From NCBI GenBank assembly GCA_044225825.1, contig JBGAIB010000001.1, forward strand, positions 806,001 through 870,000: a DNA stretch of 64,000 nucleotides, read 5' to 3'. The notes below the pieces were generated by a model. It saw only the letters and a list, made by a program, of their open reading frames with translations, ran no database searches and was not told where the DNA came from. The position numbers and the translations under genes were made by a program. Shown here in pieces: positions 34,594 through 43,039 of this stretch; position 1 is the first letter of the stretch, and each line of letters opens with the position of its first letter. This stretch comes from Bog-950 sp044225825 (GTDB lineage Bacteria > Bacteroidota > Bacteroidia > Chitinophagales > LD1).

Positions 34594-34886
34594 AGTTCGA
34601 AGGGACATCGTTGCCAGCATTTTGTTAAAATAAAGTATTTTTATTTGAAACTTTAAACCATTTATACTATCTTTATAAAGCTTTAAGTTCTTTGACAACC
34701 TGGAAAACGCTAAAACCATCGTTAACCCTAGCCCATCGGTCTGTTCGCTATTAAACGTAAAACAGACGAGTTGTTATTTTGTGTCGCGGCCTCTGCGTCG
34801 CCAAAAATGACATCTCTACGAACAAACTCTGCCAAACGCAAAGGGAGAACTACGCCCAAGCAGTAATCAAATTACTCTTTTCCGAA

Positions 34887-34926
34887 TTTGTGCACGCAAA
34901 ATCACTTGCACAAATCTGCACAAATG
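34887..34926. repeat. TGCACAAAT repeat pair with inverted copy
   Basis: TGCACAAAT occurs at 34907 and 34917, exactly 10 bp apart, with an inverted TTGTGCA at 34888-34894. Confidence 0.65.
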
Positions 34927-35007
34927 AAAACTTTGCTAATGCATTCTGTTTCCGTTTAATAAATCCCCCCTTCTCCGTCAGAGAGGATTGGAGTGAGGAC
35001 TGAAACA

Positions 35008-35152
35008 ATGTAAAGAAGTGTAAAGTTGGAGCTGGTCAAAGCAAAAAAGTGTAAAGGAGTGTAAAGCTACTACGGCCCGTAATCACTACCCTGTCTGCTT
35101 TCTGATCTCTGATTTCTGCTTTCCTTTCAAAAAAGTGTAAAGCAGTGTAAAG
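35008..35152. repeat. Three pairs of GTGTAAAG with 10-bp spacing
   Basis: RTGTAAAG units start at 35008/35018, 35049/35059 and 35135/35145. Each pair has the same 10-bp register, about one helical turn; the pairs are separated by 31-76 bases of unrelated DNA. The first unit begins ATG rather than GTG. Confidence 0.7.
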
Positions 35153-35243
35153 TTTGATCTGTTAAAATCCTTTGCGCCTTTGTGTGAAACCCTGATTTCT
35201 CACAGTTTTAACACAAAAATCCATCATATGACTTTTTCTGTAA

Positions 35244-35304
35244 CTTGTGCACAAGCTGAAAAGTGCACAAGCATGCACAAGCATGCACAAGTAGCTGTGG
35301 ATAA
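35244..35304. repeat. TGCACAAG iteron-like array followed by a perfect DnaA box
   Basis: A palindrome CTTGTGCACAAG (35244-35255) is followed by three direct TGCACAAGYA-like units at 35264, 35274 and 35284 in exact 10-bp register, then TGTGGATAA at 35296-35304, which is the complement of the consensus DnaA box TTATCCACA. The layout resembles iterons at replication origins, but no such function is shown. Confidence 0.65.
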
Positions 35305-35310
35305 CGGCCG

Positions 35311-35352
35311 ACTAAACAAAACGACAAACGTCAAACACCTAACACCAAACGC
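35311..35352. repeat. 7-bp phased CAAAC array at the carB 3' end
   Basis: Six 7-bp units in register start at 35311, 35318, 35325, 35332, 35339 and 35346 (ACTAAAC, AAAACGA, CAAACGT, CAAACAC, CTAACAC, CAAACGC). The same word type with the same period sits beside the lipase stop at 27.7 kb, in both cases directly beyond the end of a minus-strand gene. Confidence 0.65.
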
Positions 35353-35361
35353 TTTTATCGC

Positions 35362-38193
35362 TTAACGACTTAAATACATGCTCTTCTTCTTAAACAGATC
35401 GCGGAAGTAAGGGTCGTAAAGGTCTTTTATAAAGCGGATGGCTTCGCCGGTACTCTTCATTTCAGGGCCCAGTTCGCGGCTAACACCGGGGAACTTATCG
35501 AAACTGAACACGGGCTCCTTAATGGCAAAACCAATCAGACGCTTATAGTAGGTAAAGTCCTTCAGCTTGTTTACGCCTAACATAACCTTGGTGGCGTAGT
35601 TCAGATACGGAATACCATAAGCTTTGCAGATAAACGGCGTAGTTCGCGATGCACGAGGGTTCGCTTCTATCACATACACCTTCTCGTTTTTAATGGCGAA
35701 CTGTATGTTGATCAAACCGCGGATATCAAGCGCGCGGGCAATTTTATCGGTGTAGTCGCGCATTTGTGCCAGCACATTCTCGCTCAGGTTATACGATGGT
35801 AACACCGCGTTGCTATCGCCTGAGTGGATACCGGCCGGTTCAATGTGCTCCATAATGCCCATTACCTCAACCTGTTCGCCGTCAAAAATGGCATCAATCT
35901 CCGCCTCTTCGGCACGGTCAAGGAAGTGGTCAATCAAGATATTGTTATCGGGGAAGTGCTTCAGAATCTTTACTACACTATCGGTAAGTTCTTCGTCGTT
36001 AATTACAATCCGCATGCGCTGACCGCCCAGCACATAGCTGGGGCGCACCAGCACCGGGTAACCCACCTTGTGCGCTACTTCAATCGCCTCTTCGGCAGTT
36101 TTAGCAGCACCGTAATTAGGGTAAGGTATACCAAGTTCTTTTAATGTATCGCTAAAGCGTTCGCGGTCCTCTGCAATATCCATGTTATCGTAGCTGGTGC
36201 CAATGATCTTAACACCGTTCTCGTGCAGATACTTCGAAAGCTTCAACGCAGTTTGACCACCCAGCTGCACAATAACACCTTCCGGCTTTTCGTGGTCTAT
36301 CAACTCGCGCAGGTGCTCCCAGAACACCGGTTCAAAGTACAGCTTGTCGGCAATATCAGGGTCGGTAGAAACGGTTTCAGGGTTACAGTTCATCATAATG
36401 GCCTCGTAACCGGCTTCTTTAATGGCAAGCACACCGTGCACGCAGCAGTAATCAAACTCAATACCCTGTCCGATACGGTTAGGCCCGCTGCCCAGCACTA
36501 TCACTTTCTTCTTATCGCTTACCGAACTTTCATTGGTAGCATCAAACGAAGAGTAGTAATAAGGCGTGCGGGCTTCAAACTCAGCAGCGCAGGTATCAAC
36601 CAGTTTATATACGCGGCGCACGTTCAGTTCCTTAGTACGGTAGTAGTACACTTCATCTTCGGTACTGCCGGTAAGGTAGGCCAATTGCAGATCGCTGTAA
36701 CCTTTTTCCTTCAGCTCCTGCATCAGGGTCTTATCAATATCCTTCAGGTCCAGTTTGCGTACTTTCTTTTCGGTATCTACCAGCTCCATAATCTGGGCCA
36801 GGAACCACGGGTCAATGCGCGTAATATCCTGGATGGTTTTCATAGGCACACCCAGTTTCAGCGCATCATAGATACGGAACAGGCGGTCCCACGAAGCAAC
36901 CTTAACGCCCTGCAGCATATCATCGGTACTCACCCATTGTTTACCATCAGCACCCAAACCAACGCGGTTGTTCTCCAAACTCTGACAAGCCTTCTGAAGC
37001 GCTTCCTGGAAGGTACGCCCAATGCCCATTACCTCACCTACACTCTTCATCTGCAGGCCCAGTGTATCATCGCCGCCGGCAAACTTATCGAAGTTCCAGC
37101 GCGGTATCTTAACAATCACATAGTCTAAAGAAGGCTCGAAGAACGCAGATGTAGTTTTTGTAATCTGATTTTTTAGTTCATCTAAAGTATAGCCGATAGC
37201 AAGCTTAGCAGCGATCTTGGCAATTGGGTAACCCGTAGCTTTAGAAGCAAGGGCAGAAGAGCGCGATACACGTGGGTTCATCTCCACCGAGATGATGTCC
37301 TCGGTTACAGGATCTAGTGCAAACTGCACATTACAACCGCCGGCAAAGGTGCCAATCTCTTTAATCATGCGCTTGGCATATTCGCGCATGCGCTGGTAAG
37401 CGGTATCGCTGAGGGTCATAGCCGGTGCCACGGTTATTGAGTCACCGGTATGTATTCCCATCGGGTCAAAGTTCTCTACGGTACAGATAACTACGAAGTT
37501 ATCGTTCATGTCGCGCATTACTTCCAGCTCAAACTCTTTCCAGCCTAACACCGCTTTCTCAATCAGCACCTCGTGTGTAGGTGAAGCAGAAAGACCGCGC
37601 TGCAGTTTCTCATCAAACTCTTCTTTAGTATGAACAAAGCTGCCGCCCGTACCACCCAGGGTATAACTGGGGCGTATTACCAGTGGAAAGCCGATCTTCT
37701 GTGCCGCCTCTTTACCTTCCAGAAAGGAGTTGGCTACATACGAAGGAGCCACCTGTATACCAAGGTCCAGCATAAACTTGCGGAAGGCTTCGCGGTTTTC
37801 GGTGGTTTCAATGGCTTTAAAGTCGGCCCCCAGCACCTTAACATTATACTTTTGCCACAAGCCCAGTTCGTAGGCTTCCATGCAAAGGTTAAGAGCTGTT
37901 TGGCCACCCATGGTAGGCAACACGCTATCAATGGGCTTACCGCTCTTGGCCCGCTCTTCCAGTATCTGCACAATGCTTTCGATACTGATAGGCAGCAGAT
38001 ATACATTGTCGGCTACCAAAGGGTCGGTCATAATGGTAGCAGGGTTGCTGTTCAGCAGTGTAACCTCTATACCTTCTTCGCGAAGGCTGCGGGCTGCCTG
38101 GCTACCTGAATAGTCGAATTCGCAGGCCTGGCCTATAACAATAGGTCCCGATCCTATGATCAGGATGGATTGAATGGAGTTGTCGCGTGGCAT
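35362..38193 (-). CDS. carB: Carbamoyl-phosphate synthase large subunit
   Basis: CarB makes carbamoyl phosphate from ammonia, bicarbonate and two ATP for pyrimidine and arginine synthesis. From ATG 38193 (MPRDNSIQ) it has 943 residues. Visible parts are the first carboxyphosphate ATP-grasp half (IIGSGPIVIGQACEFDYSG, RPSYTLGGTGG, VEMNPRVSRSSALASKATGYP), an oligomerisation domain (about 400-550), and the second half (VLGSGPNRIGQGIEFDYCC, RPSYVLGGQRM, IEANPRASRTTPF). It stops at FKKKSMYLSR, about 130 residues short of the E. coli enzyme, so the C-terminal allosteric MGS-like domain that binds UMP and ornithine is missing. carA is not adjacent. Confidence 0.96.
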   Translation of the reverse strand: MPRDNSIQSILIIGSGPIVIGQACEFDYSGSQAARSLREEGIEVTLLNSNPATIMTDPLVADNVYLLPISIESIVQILEERAKSGKPIDSVLPTMGGQTALNLCMEAYELGLWQKYNVKVLGADFKAIETTENREAFRKFMLDLGIQVAPSYVANSFLEGKEAAQKIGFPLVIRPSYTLGGTGGSFVHTKEEFDEKLQRGLSASPTHEVLIEKAVLGWKEFELEVMRDMNDNFVVICTVENFDPMGIHTGDSITVAPAMTLSDTAYQRMREYAKRMIKEIGTFAGGCNVQFALDPVTEDIISVEMNPRVSRSSALASKATGYPIAKIAAKLAIGYTLDELKNQITKTTSAFFEPSLDYVIVKIPRWNFDKFAGGDDTLGLQMKSVGEVMGIGRTFQEALQKACQSLENNRVGLGADGKQWVSTDDMLQGVKVASWDRLFRIYDALKLGVPMKTIQDITRIDPWFLAQIMELVDTEKKVRKLDLKDIDKTLMQELKEKGYSDLQLAYLTGSTEDEVYYYRTKELNVRRVYKLVDTCAAEFEARTPYYYSSFDATNESSVSDKKKVIVLGSGPNRIGQGIEFDYCCVHGVLAIKEAGYEAIMMNCNPETVSTDPDIADKLYFEPVFWEHLRELIDHEKPEGVIVQLGGQTALKLSKYLHENGVKIIGTSYDNMDIAEDRERFSDTLKELGIPYPNYGAAKTAEEAIEVAHKVGYPVLVRPSYVLGGQRMRIVINDEELTDSVVKILKHFPDNNILIDHFLDRAEEAEIDAIFDGEQVEVMGIMEHIEPAGIHSGDSNAVLPSYNLSENVLAQMRDYTDKIARALDIRGLINIQFAIKNEKVYVIEANPRASRTTPFICKAYGIPYLNYATKVMLGVNKLKDFTYYKRLIGFAIKEPVFSFDKFPGVSRELGPEMKSTGEAIRFIKDLYDPYFRDLFKKKSMYLSR

Positions 38194-38503
38194 CGTGTGT
38201 TTTTGGAGTTTGGATTGCGGACACCGGGCAAGAAACCCGGCCCTCAATCGGCCTTACGGTTGGAGCGCGAATATAGCAAACCTACCCCTTGCCCCGGCTA
38301 AAACAGCCCGCTAATTGCAGGTAAAGTTTCCCTTTATGTTGGTACTTTACCCGGCATTTTTGGCCCGTAGTTCGCATCTTAGCGCTTTGTTTCTGTAGGG
38401 TAACGCTTTACCCGCAGCGGCAAACCCTCCCTCCGATGCCCCCTGCGGGCTGTTGGTAAAAACAAGCCCAAACAAGCCATCAAATTTTCAAATTCGCGCA
38501 TTC
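38194..38503. other. Divergent gap between carB and the GT2 gene
   Basis: 310 bases. It holds the probable carB promoter and leader with a CCGGG...CCCGG hairpin (38224-38239), a 13-base word CGCATCTTAGCGC at 38373-38385 also found before rlmD, and a long-loop inverted repeat CCCGCAG / CTGCGGG at 38411 and 38443. No gene is seen. Confidence 0.6.
38268..38275 (-). promoter_or_regulatory. carB: Possible carB -7 box
   Basis: On the minus strand the bases read TATATTCG, 7 of 8 to TAnnTTTG. This gives a leader of about 65-70 bases that contains the CCGGG/CCCGG hairpin. No PyrR-type element or terminator was recognised in it. Confidence 0.4.
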
Positions 38504-39658
38504 ATGTTCAGCCCCTTATTCATAGCCTCTGTAGCCCTGTCAGCGCTTTACCTGCTGATGGTGTTCTATTATTTTGTAGGCTGGCTGCGCTTAAAAAGGC
38601 ATCCCACGCCCGATGCCCAAAGTGCCGGTAAACTGCCCTTTGTTACCGTGTTGATACCCGTGCGCAACGAAAGCGCCCATATTCAAAGCTGCCTGCAAGC
38701 GGTATTTAAGCAAACCTACCCCAAACACCTGTTCGAGGTAATTGTAATAGACGATTACAGCACCGACCCTACCATCCGCCTGGCGCGCGAAATAGATGAG
38801 AAGAACCTGTTGGTGCTGGACCTGCAAAACTACCTCGGCAACCCCGGCGAATACTTCCCGAATAAAAAGAAGGCCATCGCCCTGGGCGTCAAGAATGCCA
38901 AAGGCGACCTGATCATCACTACCGATGGCGATTGCCTGGTTGGCGAAAACTGGCTGCTGGCTATGGTAAGCTATTACCAAAGCAACGAGTTTAAACTGCT
39001 TACAGGCCCGGTGTTGATGAAGCCCGCCAAACTGCCGTTAGAGTGGTTTCAACAATTAGACGTGATCAACATGGTAGGTATAACGGGAGCTACCATCCGC
39101 AACGGCTTACCCACCATGTGTAACGGTGCTAATATGATGTATGCCAAAGAGGTGTTCCACAGCGTGGATGGCTTTAAAGGCAACCATGATGTACCTACCG
39201 GCGACGACATCTTCCTGATGCAAAAGATAGAAGCAAAGTATCCGGGCAGCATCGGCTTTGTAAAAAATTACGATGCCTGTGTGTTCACCAGGCCCGAGCG
39301 CAGCTTTAGCGGCTTTCTGGCACAGCGGGTGCGATGGGTATCTAAAAGCTCACGCTTCAGCGATCTGCGTGTGGCATTGGTACTATACTTCGCCTATATC
39401 TTTAACCTGTTTATTATAGTAGCAGGTTTGTTTGCCCTTGACCTTAGCCAATGGGGCTGGTTACCGGTAGCCATTGCAGCAGGCACTAAGTTTTTTATCG
39501 AACTGGTATTCAATATTCCCATTACCATCTTTTTCCGTAAGATTGTTCTGCTGTTGCTATTGCCGTTTATGGAAGTGTTTCACATTCTATATGTAGTAGT
39601 AATAGGGGTGCTTAGCCTAACAGGCAAATACCGCTGGAAAGACCGTCAAATACGCTAA
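38504..39658 (+). CDS. Processive GT2-family glycosyltransferase
   Basis: From ATG 38504 the protein has 384 residues: one N-terminal membrane helix, a cytoplasmic GT-A domain with VIDDYSTD, TTDGDCLVG (metal-binding Asp-x-Asp), TGDDIFL (catalytic base) and QRVRW (the QxxRW product-site motif), then about three C-terminal membrane helices. This is the layout of processive synthases such as poly-GlcNAc or cellulose-like enzymes, without the C-terminal PilZ domain of cellulose synthase. Its stop overlaps the start of the next gene by one base. Sugar unknown. Confidence 0.88.
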   Translation: MFSPLFIASVALSALYLLMVFYYFVGWLRLKRHPTPDAQSAGKLPFVTVLIPVRNESAHIQSCLQAVFKQTYPKHLFEVIVIDDYSTDPTIRLAREIDEKNLLVLDLQNYLGNPGEYFPNKKKAIALGVKNAKGDLIITTDGDCLVGENWLLAMVSYYQSNEFKLLTGPVLMKPAKLPLEWFQQLDVINMVGITGATIRNGLPTMCNGANMMYAKEVFHSVDGFKGNHDVPTGDDIFLMQKIEAKYPGSIGFVKNYDACVFTRPERSFSGFLAQRVRWVSKSSRFSDLRVALVLYFAYIFNLFIIVAGLFALDLSQWGWLPVAIAAGTKFFIELVFNIPITIFFRKIVLLLLLPFMEVFHILYVVVIGVLSLTGKYRWKDRQIR

Positions 39659-40836
39659 TGAAGCCCGAAGCAACGCATAAAGCCATCGAAAGTGTATCGC
39701 TAAACCAAAAGGCGTGGAAGCGCCTGAAGCGCAACAAAAGCGCCATGTTTGGTTTAGGGGTAGTGCTGTTTTCGATACTGCTGGCGGCCATGGCTTACGT
39801 GTTGGCACCCGATAACTCGCCCAACGGTAACGAGCAGATATTACAGTTAGAAACACACCCGCCGGGCTTTAGCACCTATATTTTAAAGACCATAAAGCCC
39901 AACACAGAAAAAAGCAATTGGTTCACAGGCTTATGGAATGGTTATAAGAAGGATTATACCCCAATGCCCATCAGTCAATTCAGCTACGAAGCCGATTCGC
40001 TGGCTTACACCGAATACCGGGGCAAAAGCTTTAAAGGCCAGTTACATAAAAAAGCCTACACAGATATACTCGGACCGGCCTATGCACAACTAAGCAGCAC
40101 CGATAAAAAGAACCTGATAGATCAGTGCCAAATCGAGAAACGCACCTATTGGCTGGGCACCGATAAATTCGGCCGCGATATCCTTTCGCGCTTACTGATT
40201 GGTGTTCGTGTATCACTCTCCGTGGGATTTATATCCGTGATCATATCACTTATCATCGGTATTTTCTTTGGTGCATTAGCGGGCTATTTCCGCGGATGGG
40301 TGGATGATGTGATTATGTGGGTCATCAACGTTTTCTGGAGTGTGCCCACCTTGTTACTGGCTATGGGCCTCTACATAAGCGTGGGAAGCTGGATTGAAAA
40401 CAAGCTGGTGCTCATCTTTATTGCCGTAGGCTTAACCACCTGGGTTGAAACAGCCCGTATGGTGCGCGGTCAGGTAATAGTTATCCGCGAGATGGAGTTT
40501 GTAACAGCTGCCACCAGTTTAGGTTACCGCCATGCGCGAATTATCTTTCGGCATATACTGCCCAACATTATGGGACCAATAATTGTAGTTGCCTGCTCCA
40601 ACTTTGCAGGTGCTATTCTTACTGAAAGCGGTTTAAGTTATATCGGCCTGGGCATACAACCACCTGCACCAAGCTGGGGCAGCATGCTGAATGAATACCG
40701 TGACTTTATTGATACAAATAAAGCTTACCTGGCCCTGTTTCCGGGTTTGGCAATTATGTTGCTGGTGCTTGCCTTTAACCTGGTAGGTAATGGCCTGCGC
40801 GATGCGCTGGATGTAAAAGGTAATGTGAACGAATAA
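39658..40836 (+). CDS. DppC/OppC-type ABC transporter permease
   Basis: A 392-residue inner-membrane permease of the peptide/nickel class. After an N-terminal helix (about 30-48) there is an unusually long periplasmic insertion (about 49-160), then WLGTDKFGRDILSRLL and five membrane helices with the EAA-type loop (SLGYRHARIIFRHILPN). The start overlaps the GT2 stop by one base, implying coupling. Its expected partners (DppB, DppD, DppF, substrate-binding protein) are not in the window. Substrate unknown. Confidence 0.9.
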   Translation: MKPEATHKAIESVSLNQKAWKRLKRNKSAMFGLGVVLFSILLAAMAYVLAPDNSPNGNEQILQLETHPPGFSTYILKTIKPNTEKSNWFTGLWNGYKKDYTPMPISQFSYEADSLAYTEYRGKSFKGQLHKKAYTDILGPAYAQLSSTDKKNLIDQCQIEKRTYWLGTDKFGRDILSRLLIGVRVSLSVGFISVIISLIIGIFFGALAGYFRGWVDDVIMWVINVFWSVPTLLLAMGLYISVGSWIENKLVLIFIAVGLTTWVETARMVRGQVIVIREMEFVTAATSLGYRHARIIFRHILPNIMGPIIVVACSNFAGAILTESGLSYIGLGIQPPAPSWGSMLNEYRDFIDTNKAYLALFPGLAIMLLVLAFNLVGNGLRDALDVKGNVNE

Positions 40837-40848
40837 GCATCGGCGGTA

Positions 40849-41547
40849 TTAATGTTCACCACCAATCAGCTTGGCTAAACCAAAGGCGGCCCCTGCTGCA
40901 AGTGCACCTATAACCGCCGTTTTAATAGCCCCCGTAACTGCAGGAAGCCCGGTTGCCTTTGCCTTTAAAAAGCCAAATATTAATAGCGCAGCCAGGGTAA
41001 TACCAACCGATATCAGCAGCGCCGTTTGAATATCCTTTACAAAAAAATACGGACTAAGCGGAATCAACCCGCCACCTATATACGAAAGGCCAATGGTAAG
41101 GGCACTTTTGCCGGCACGCTTAGGATCGGGCTTTTCTAAGCCTAATTCAAAACGCATCATAAATTTCACCCACTTATCTTTATCCTTACTCATGGCTTCG
41201 GCAATTTCGCGGCTGCTGCTTTCGCTCACACCAAACTCCTGCAGCACCTCCTCTACCTCCATCTTCTCCTTTTCAGGAAACACCTCCGCTTCGTAGTATT
41301 CACGTTTTAATTCACTGTTGTAATGATCTACTTCTGTTCGGCCGGCCAGGTAACCACCCAAACCCATGGCGATACTGCCTGCGGCAATTTCAGCCAGTCC
41401 CGCAGTAATAATAATTGGTCCGGAATCAACCGCGCCGCTTAAGCCGGCAGCCAGGGCAAAGGGTACCGTTAAACCATCGGCCATACCTATTACAATATCC
41501 TGCACCAATTGCGTGCTTTCTACGTGTTGTTCTTCGTGTTTTTCCAT
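40849..41547 (-). CDS. VIT1/CCC1-family iron or manganese transporter
   Basis: A 232-residue protein with five predicted membrane helices. The N-terminal segment DIVIGMADGLTVPFALAAGL is typical of the family, as is the acidic cytoplasmic loop between helices 2 and 3 (about 70-125, rich in Glu; metal-binding domain in plant VIT1). Such proteins move Fe2+ or Mn2+ out of the cytoplasm. It lies 12 bases from the convergent permease gene and could be a target of the DtxR-type regulator at 6.5 kb, but no operator was identified. Confidence 0.87.
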   Translation of the reverse strand: MEKHEEQHVESTQLVQDIVIGMADGLTVPFALAAGLSGAVDSGPIIITAGLAEIAAGSIAMGLGGYLAGRTEVDHYNSELKREYYEAEVFPEKEKMEVEEVLQEFGVSESSSREIAEAMSKDKDKWVKFMMRFELGLEKPDPKRAGKSALTIGLSYIGGGLIPLSPYFFVKDIQTALLISVGITLAALLIFGFLKAKATGLPAVTGAIKTAVIGALAAGAAFGLAKLIGGEH

Positions 41548-41588
41548 TGCAATAGTTTTAACCAGTTCAATCTTAACTTACCCAATCG

Positions 41589-42428
41589 CTATTCGCCCAT
41601 CGGCTGCCATAGTTCAATCTTGTTGCCTTCAGGGTCTATTATCCAGCCAAACTTCCCATAGTCGTAGCTCTCCACCTTTTCCATCACCTGCACGCCTTCA
41701 CCTCTTAACTTGGTCAATAAACTTTCCAGATCGCGTACTATAAAATTGAACATAAAAGGCTTTTCGCTGGGCTTGAAGTAATCGGTGCTGGCTTTAAAAA
41801 TGCCAAAGGTGGTGCTGGCCTCCCGCTTGCTTTCATAATCGCGCCACTTAAACATGGCATAACCCTGGCTTCCGAAATTAGTACCCAGGTGCGCATCATA
41901 CCAGGCTTGCAGCTCTTTTGGCTTTTCGCTTTTAAAAAACACCCCGCCAAAACCTACTACGCCGCTATCCTGTGCGGGTGCATATTTAGTAAGGATATCC
42001 ATTGGCACTTTGGTGTCAGAATAGGCTTGCCAGGCCGCAATCTTATCGCCCTTTACAACTGCCTTCCAGGCGGCAGGTAAACGCCAGTGTGCATCAGTGC
42101 TATCACTGTTAAGTGTTCGGAAGGTTCCGGAAGCAAAGCCAAACAGGGCCAGGGTGTCGCCTTGTTGCAGCACTTGTTCAACTTCTATTTTAAAATCAGG
42201 GAACCACTCCAGGTACGAGGCCCATGCCTTAAGGGTAGCCACTTTACCCGTATGCTGGTTATTCGCCGCATCGGTAAACAGATGATCTTCGGTTAGCAGC
42301 AAGCTCATGCGTGCTGATTGATGTGCATTAACCGCCTCTATATAGGCGCGTACAGTTTGTTCATTCATATTCTTACTAAAAGCTGGTAAACAGAACAGTA
42401 GGAGCAGTCCTGTTGTAATAAATCGCAT
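41589..42428 (-). CDS. Secreted SnoaL-like and VOC-domain fusion protein
   Basis: The 279-residue protein has a signal peptide (MRFITTGLLLLFCLPAFS), a SnoaL/NTF2-like domain (about 22-145: VRAYIEAVNAHQ, HTGKVATLKAWASYLEWFPDF), and a VOC/glyoxalase-like domain (about 155-279: VGFGGVFFKSEKP, GWIIDPEGNKIELWQP). VOC proteins are normally cytoplasmic and dimeric; a secreted fusion with SnoaL is unusual. No enzyme activity can be predicted because the metal ligands are only partly clear (Glu in KIELWQ present). Confidence 0.82.
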   Translation of the reverse strand: MRFITTGLLLLFCLPAFSKNMNEQTVRAYIEAVNAHQSARMSLLLTEDHLFTDAANNQHTGKVATLKAWASYLEWFPDFKIEVEQVLQQGDTLALFGFASGTFRTLNSDSTDAHWRLPAAWKAVVKGDKIAAWQAYSDTKVPMDILTKYAPAQDSGVVGFGGVFFKSEKPKELQAWYDAHLGTNFGSQGYAMFKWRDYESKREASTTFGIFKASTDYFKPSEKPFMFNFIVRDLESLLTKLRGEGVQVMEKVESYDYGKFGWIIDPEGNKIELWQPMGE

Positions 42429-42492
42429 GGCCTAAAAATAACACTTTTTGAATCCACCACTATTTTAATGGTAAGGCTTTAGGGTACGGTCC

Positions 42493-42960
42493 TTACAAAA
42501 ATACAGGAGGGGAAACCACCACCTGTTCGATGGCCACGCCTGATTGCAGGGCCTGGCTCAATGCATCAAAATCGGCGCTGTGCTCCAATACAGCCATTAT
42601 TTGTGCTTCGGTGGGACCGCTTCCAAACTTATTAGAGGTAAAAGTGGCAACCTGTAAAAACAGTGCATTTGCTGCAAACTTCTTGGTAGTGTACTCACCC
42701 TTTTCATTCATCACCAGATACTCGGCAGGATAGTGTACTTCTGGATAAAAGCCGATAAAATAGGCGATGGGCAATAAACGGTAGAGTTCCTTCGCTAGTT
42801 TCTCGTCGTTTACCTTGCGGGCAATTTGGTCTATTATAACTTCGGAAGTTGCGCCGGGATTTTGCTCAAATACCTGCACGGCACTTTCTATCTGCTCGTT
42901 ATAGTTCGAGTAGGTTTTAGGATTGAGCTCCTCATTCTTTAAAAAATCGAATACACCCAT
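42493..42960 (-). CDS. Conserved small protein, unknown function
   Basis: A 155-residue cytoplasmic protein, mostly helical (VQVFEQNPGATSEVIIDQIARKV, LAKELYRLLPIAYFIGFYPEV). No family was recognised. It ends 64 bases beyond the 5' end of the secreted fusion gene on the same strand. Confidence 0.7.
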   Translation of the reverse strand: MGVFDFLKNEELNPKTYSNYNEQIESAVQVFEQNPGATSEVIIDQIARKVNDEKLAKELYRLLPIAYFIGFYPEVHYPAEYLVMNEKGEYTTKKFAANALFLQVATFTSNKFGSGPTEAQIMAVLEHSADFDALSQALQSGVAIEQVVVSPPVFL

Positions 42961-43039
42961 AGTGCAAGCGGTACTACCAAGGTACGCATAAAAACAATGC
43001 CATGCCTACAAACAGGATTACGCAGGGCGCTAAAGCATG

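Larger units (their letters stand above)
34594..35361. other. 768-base non-coding region with dense short repeats
   Basis: No gene in this region is convincing; the short ORFs inside it are made of repeats. It contains TGCACAA words, GTGTAAAG pairs, CTTTGCGC-type and TTCTGATCTCTGA-type words, a perfect DnaA box at 35296-35304 and a 7-bp CAAAC array touching the carB stop. GTTAAAA (35161) and TTTTAAC (35206) form an inverted pair. The individual arrays are listed separately. Confidence 0.75.

Noticed and set aside
34779..35003. 74-codon open frame in the repeat region
   Set aside because: It runs through TGCACAA words, has no start context or family match, and codon use is unlike the neighbours.
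34887..35352. CRISPR array
   Set aside because: Repeat words are 7-10 bp, without 23-40 bp repeats and equal unique spacers, and no cas gene is present.
36223..37128. 301-codon open frame on the + strand inside carB
   Set aside because: It lies wholly antisense to the strongly conserved carB, and its translation has no domain or plausible start. High coding-strand GC makes such shadows common.
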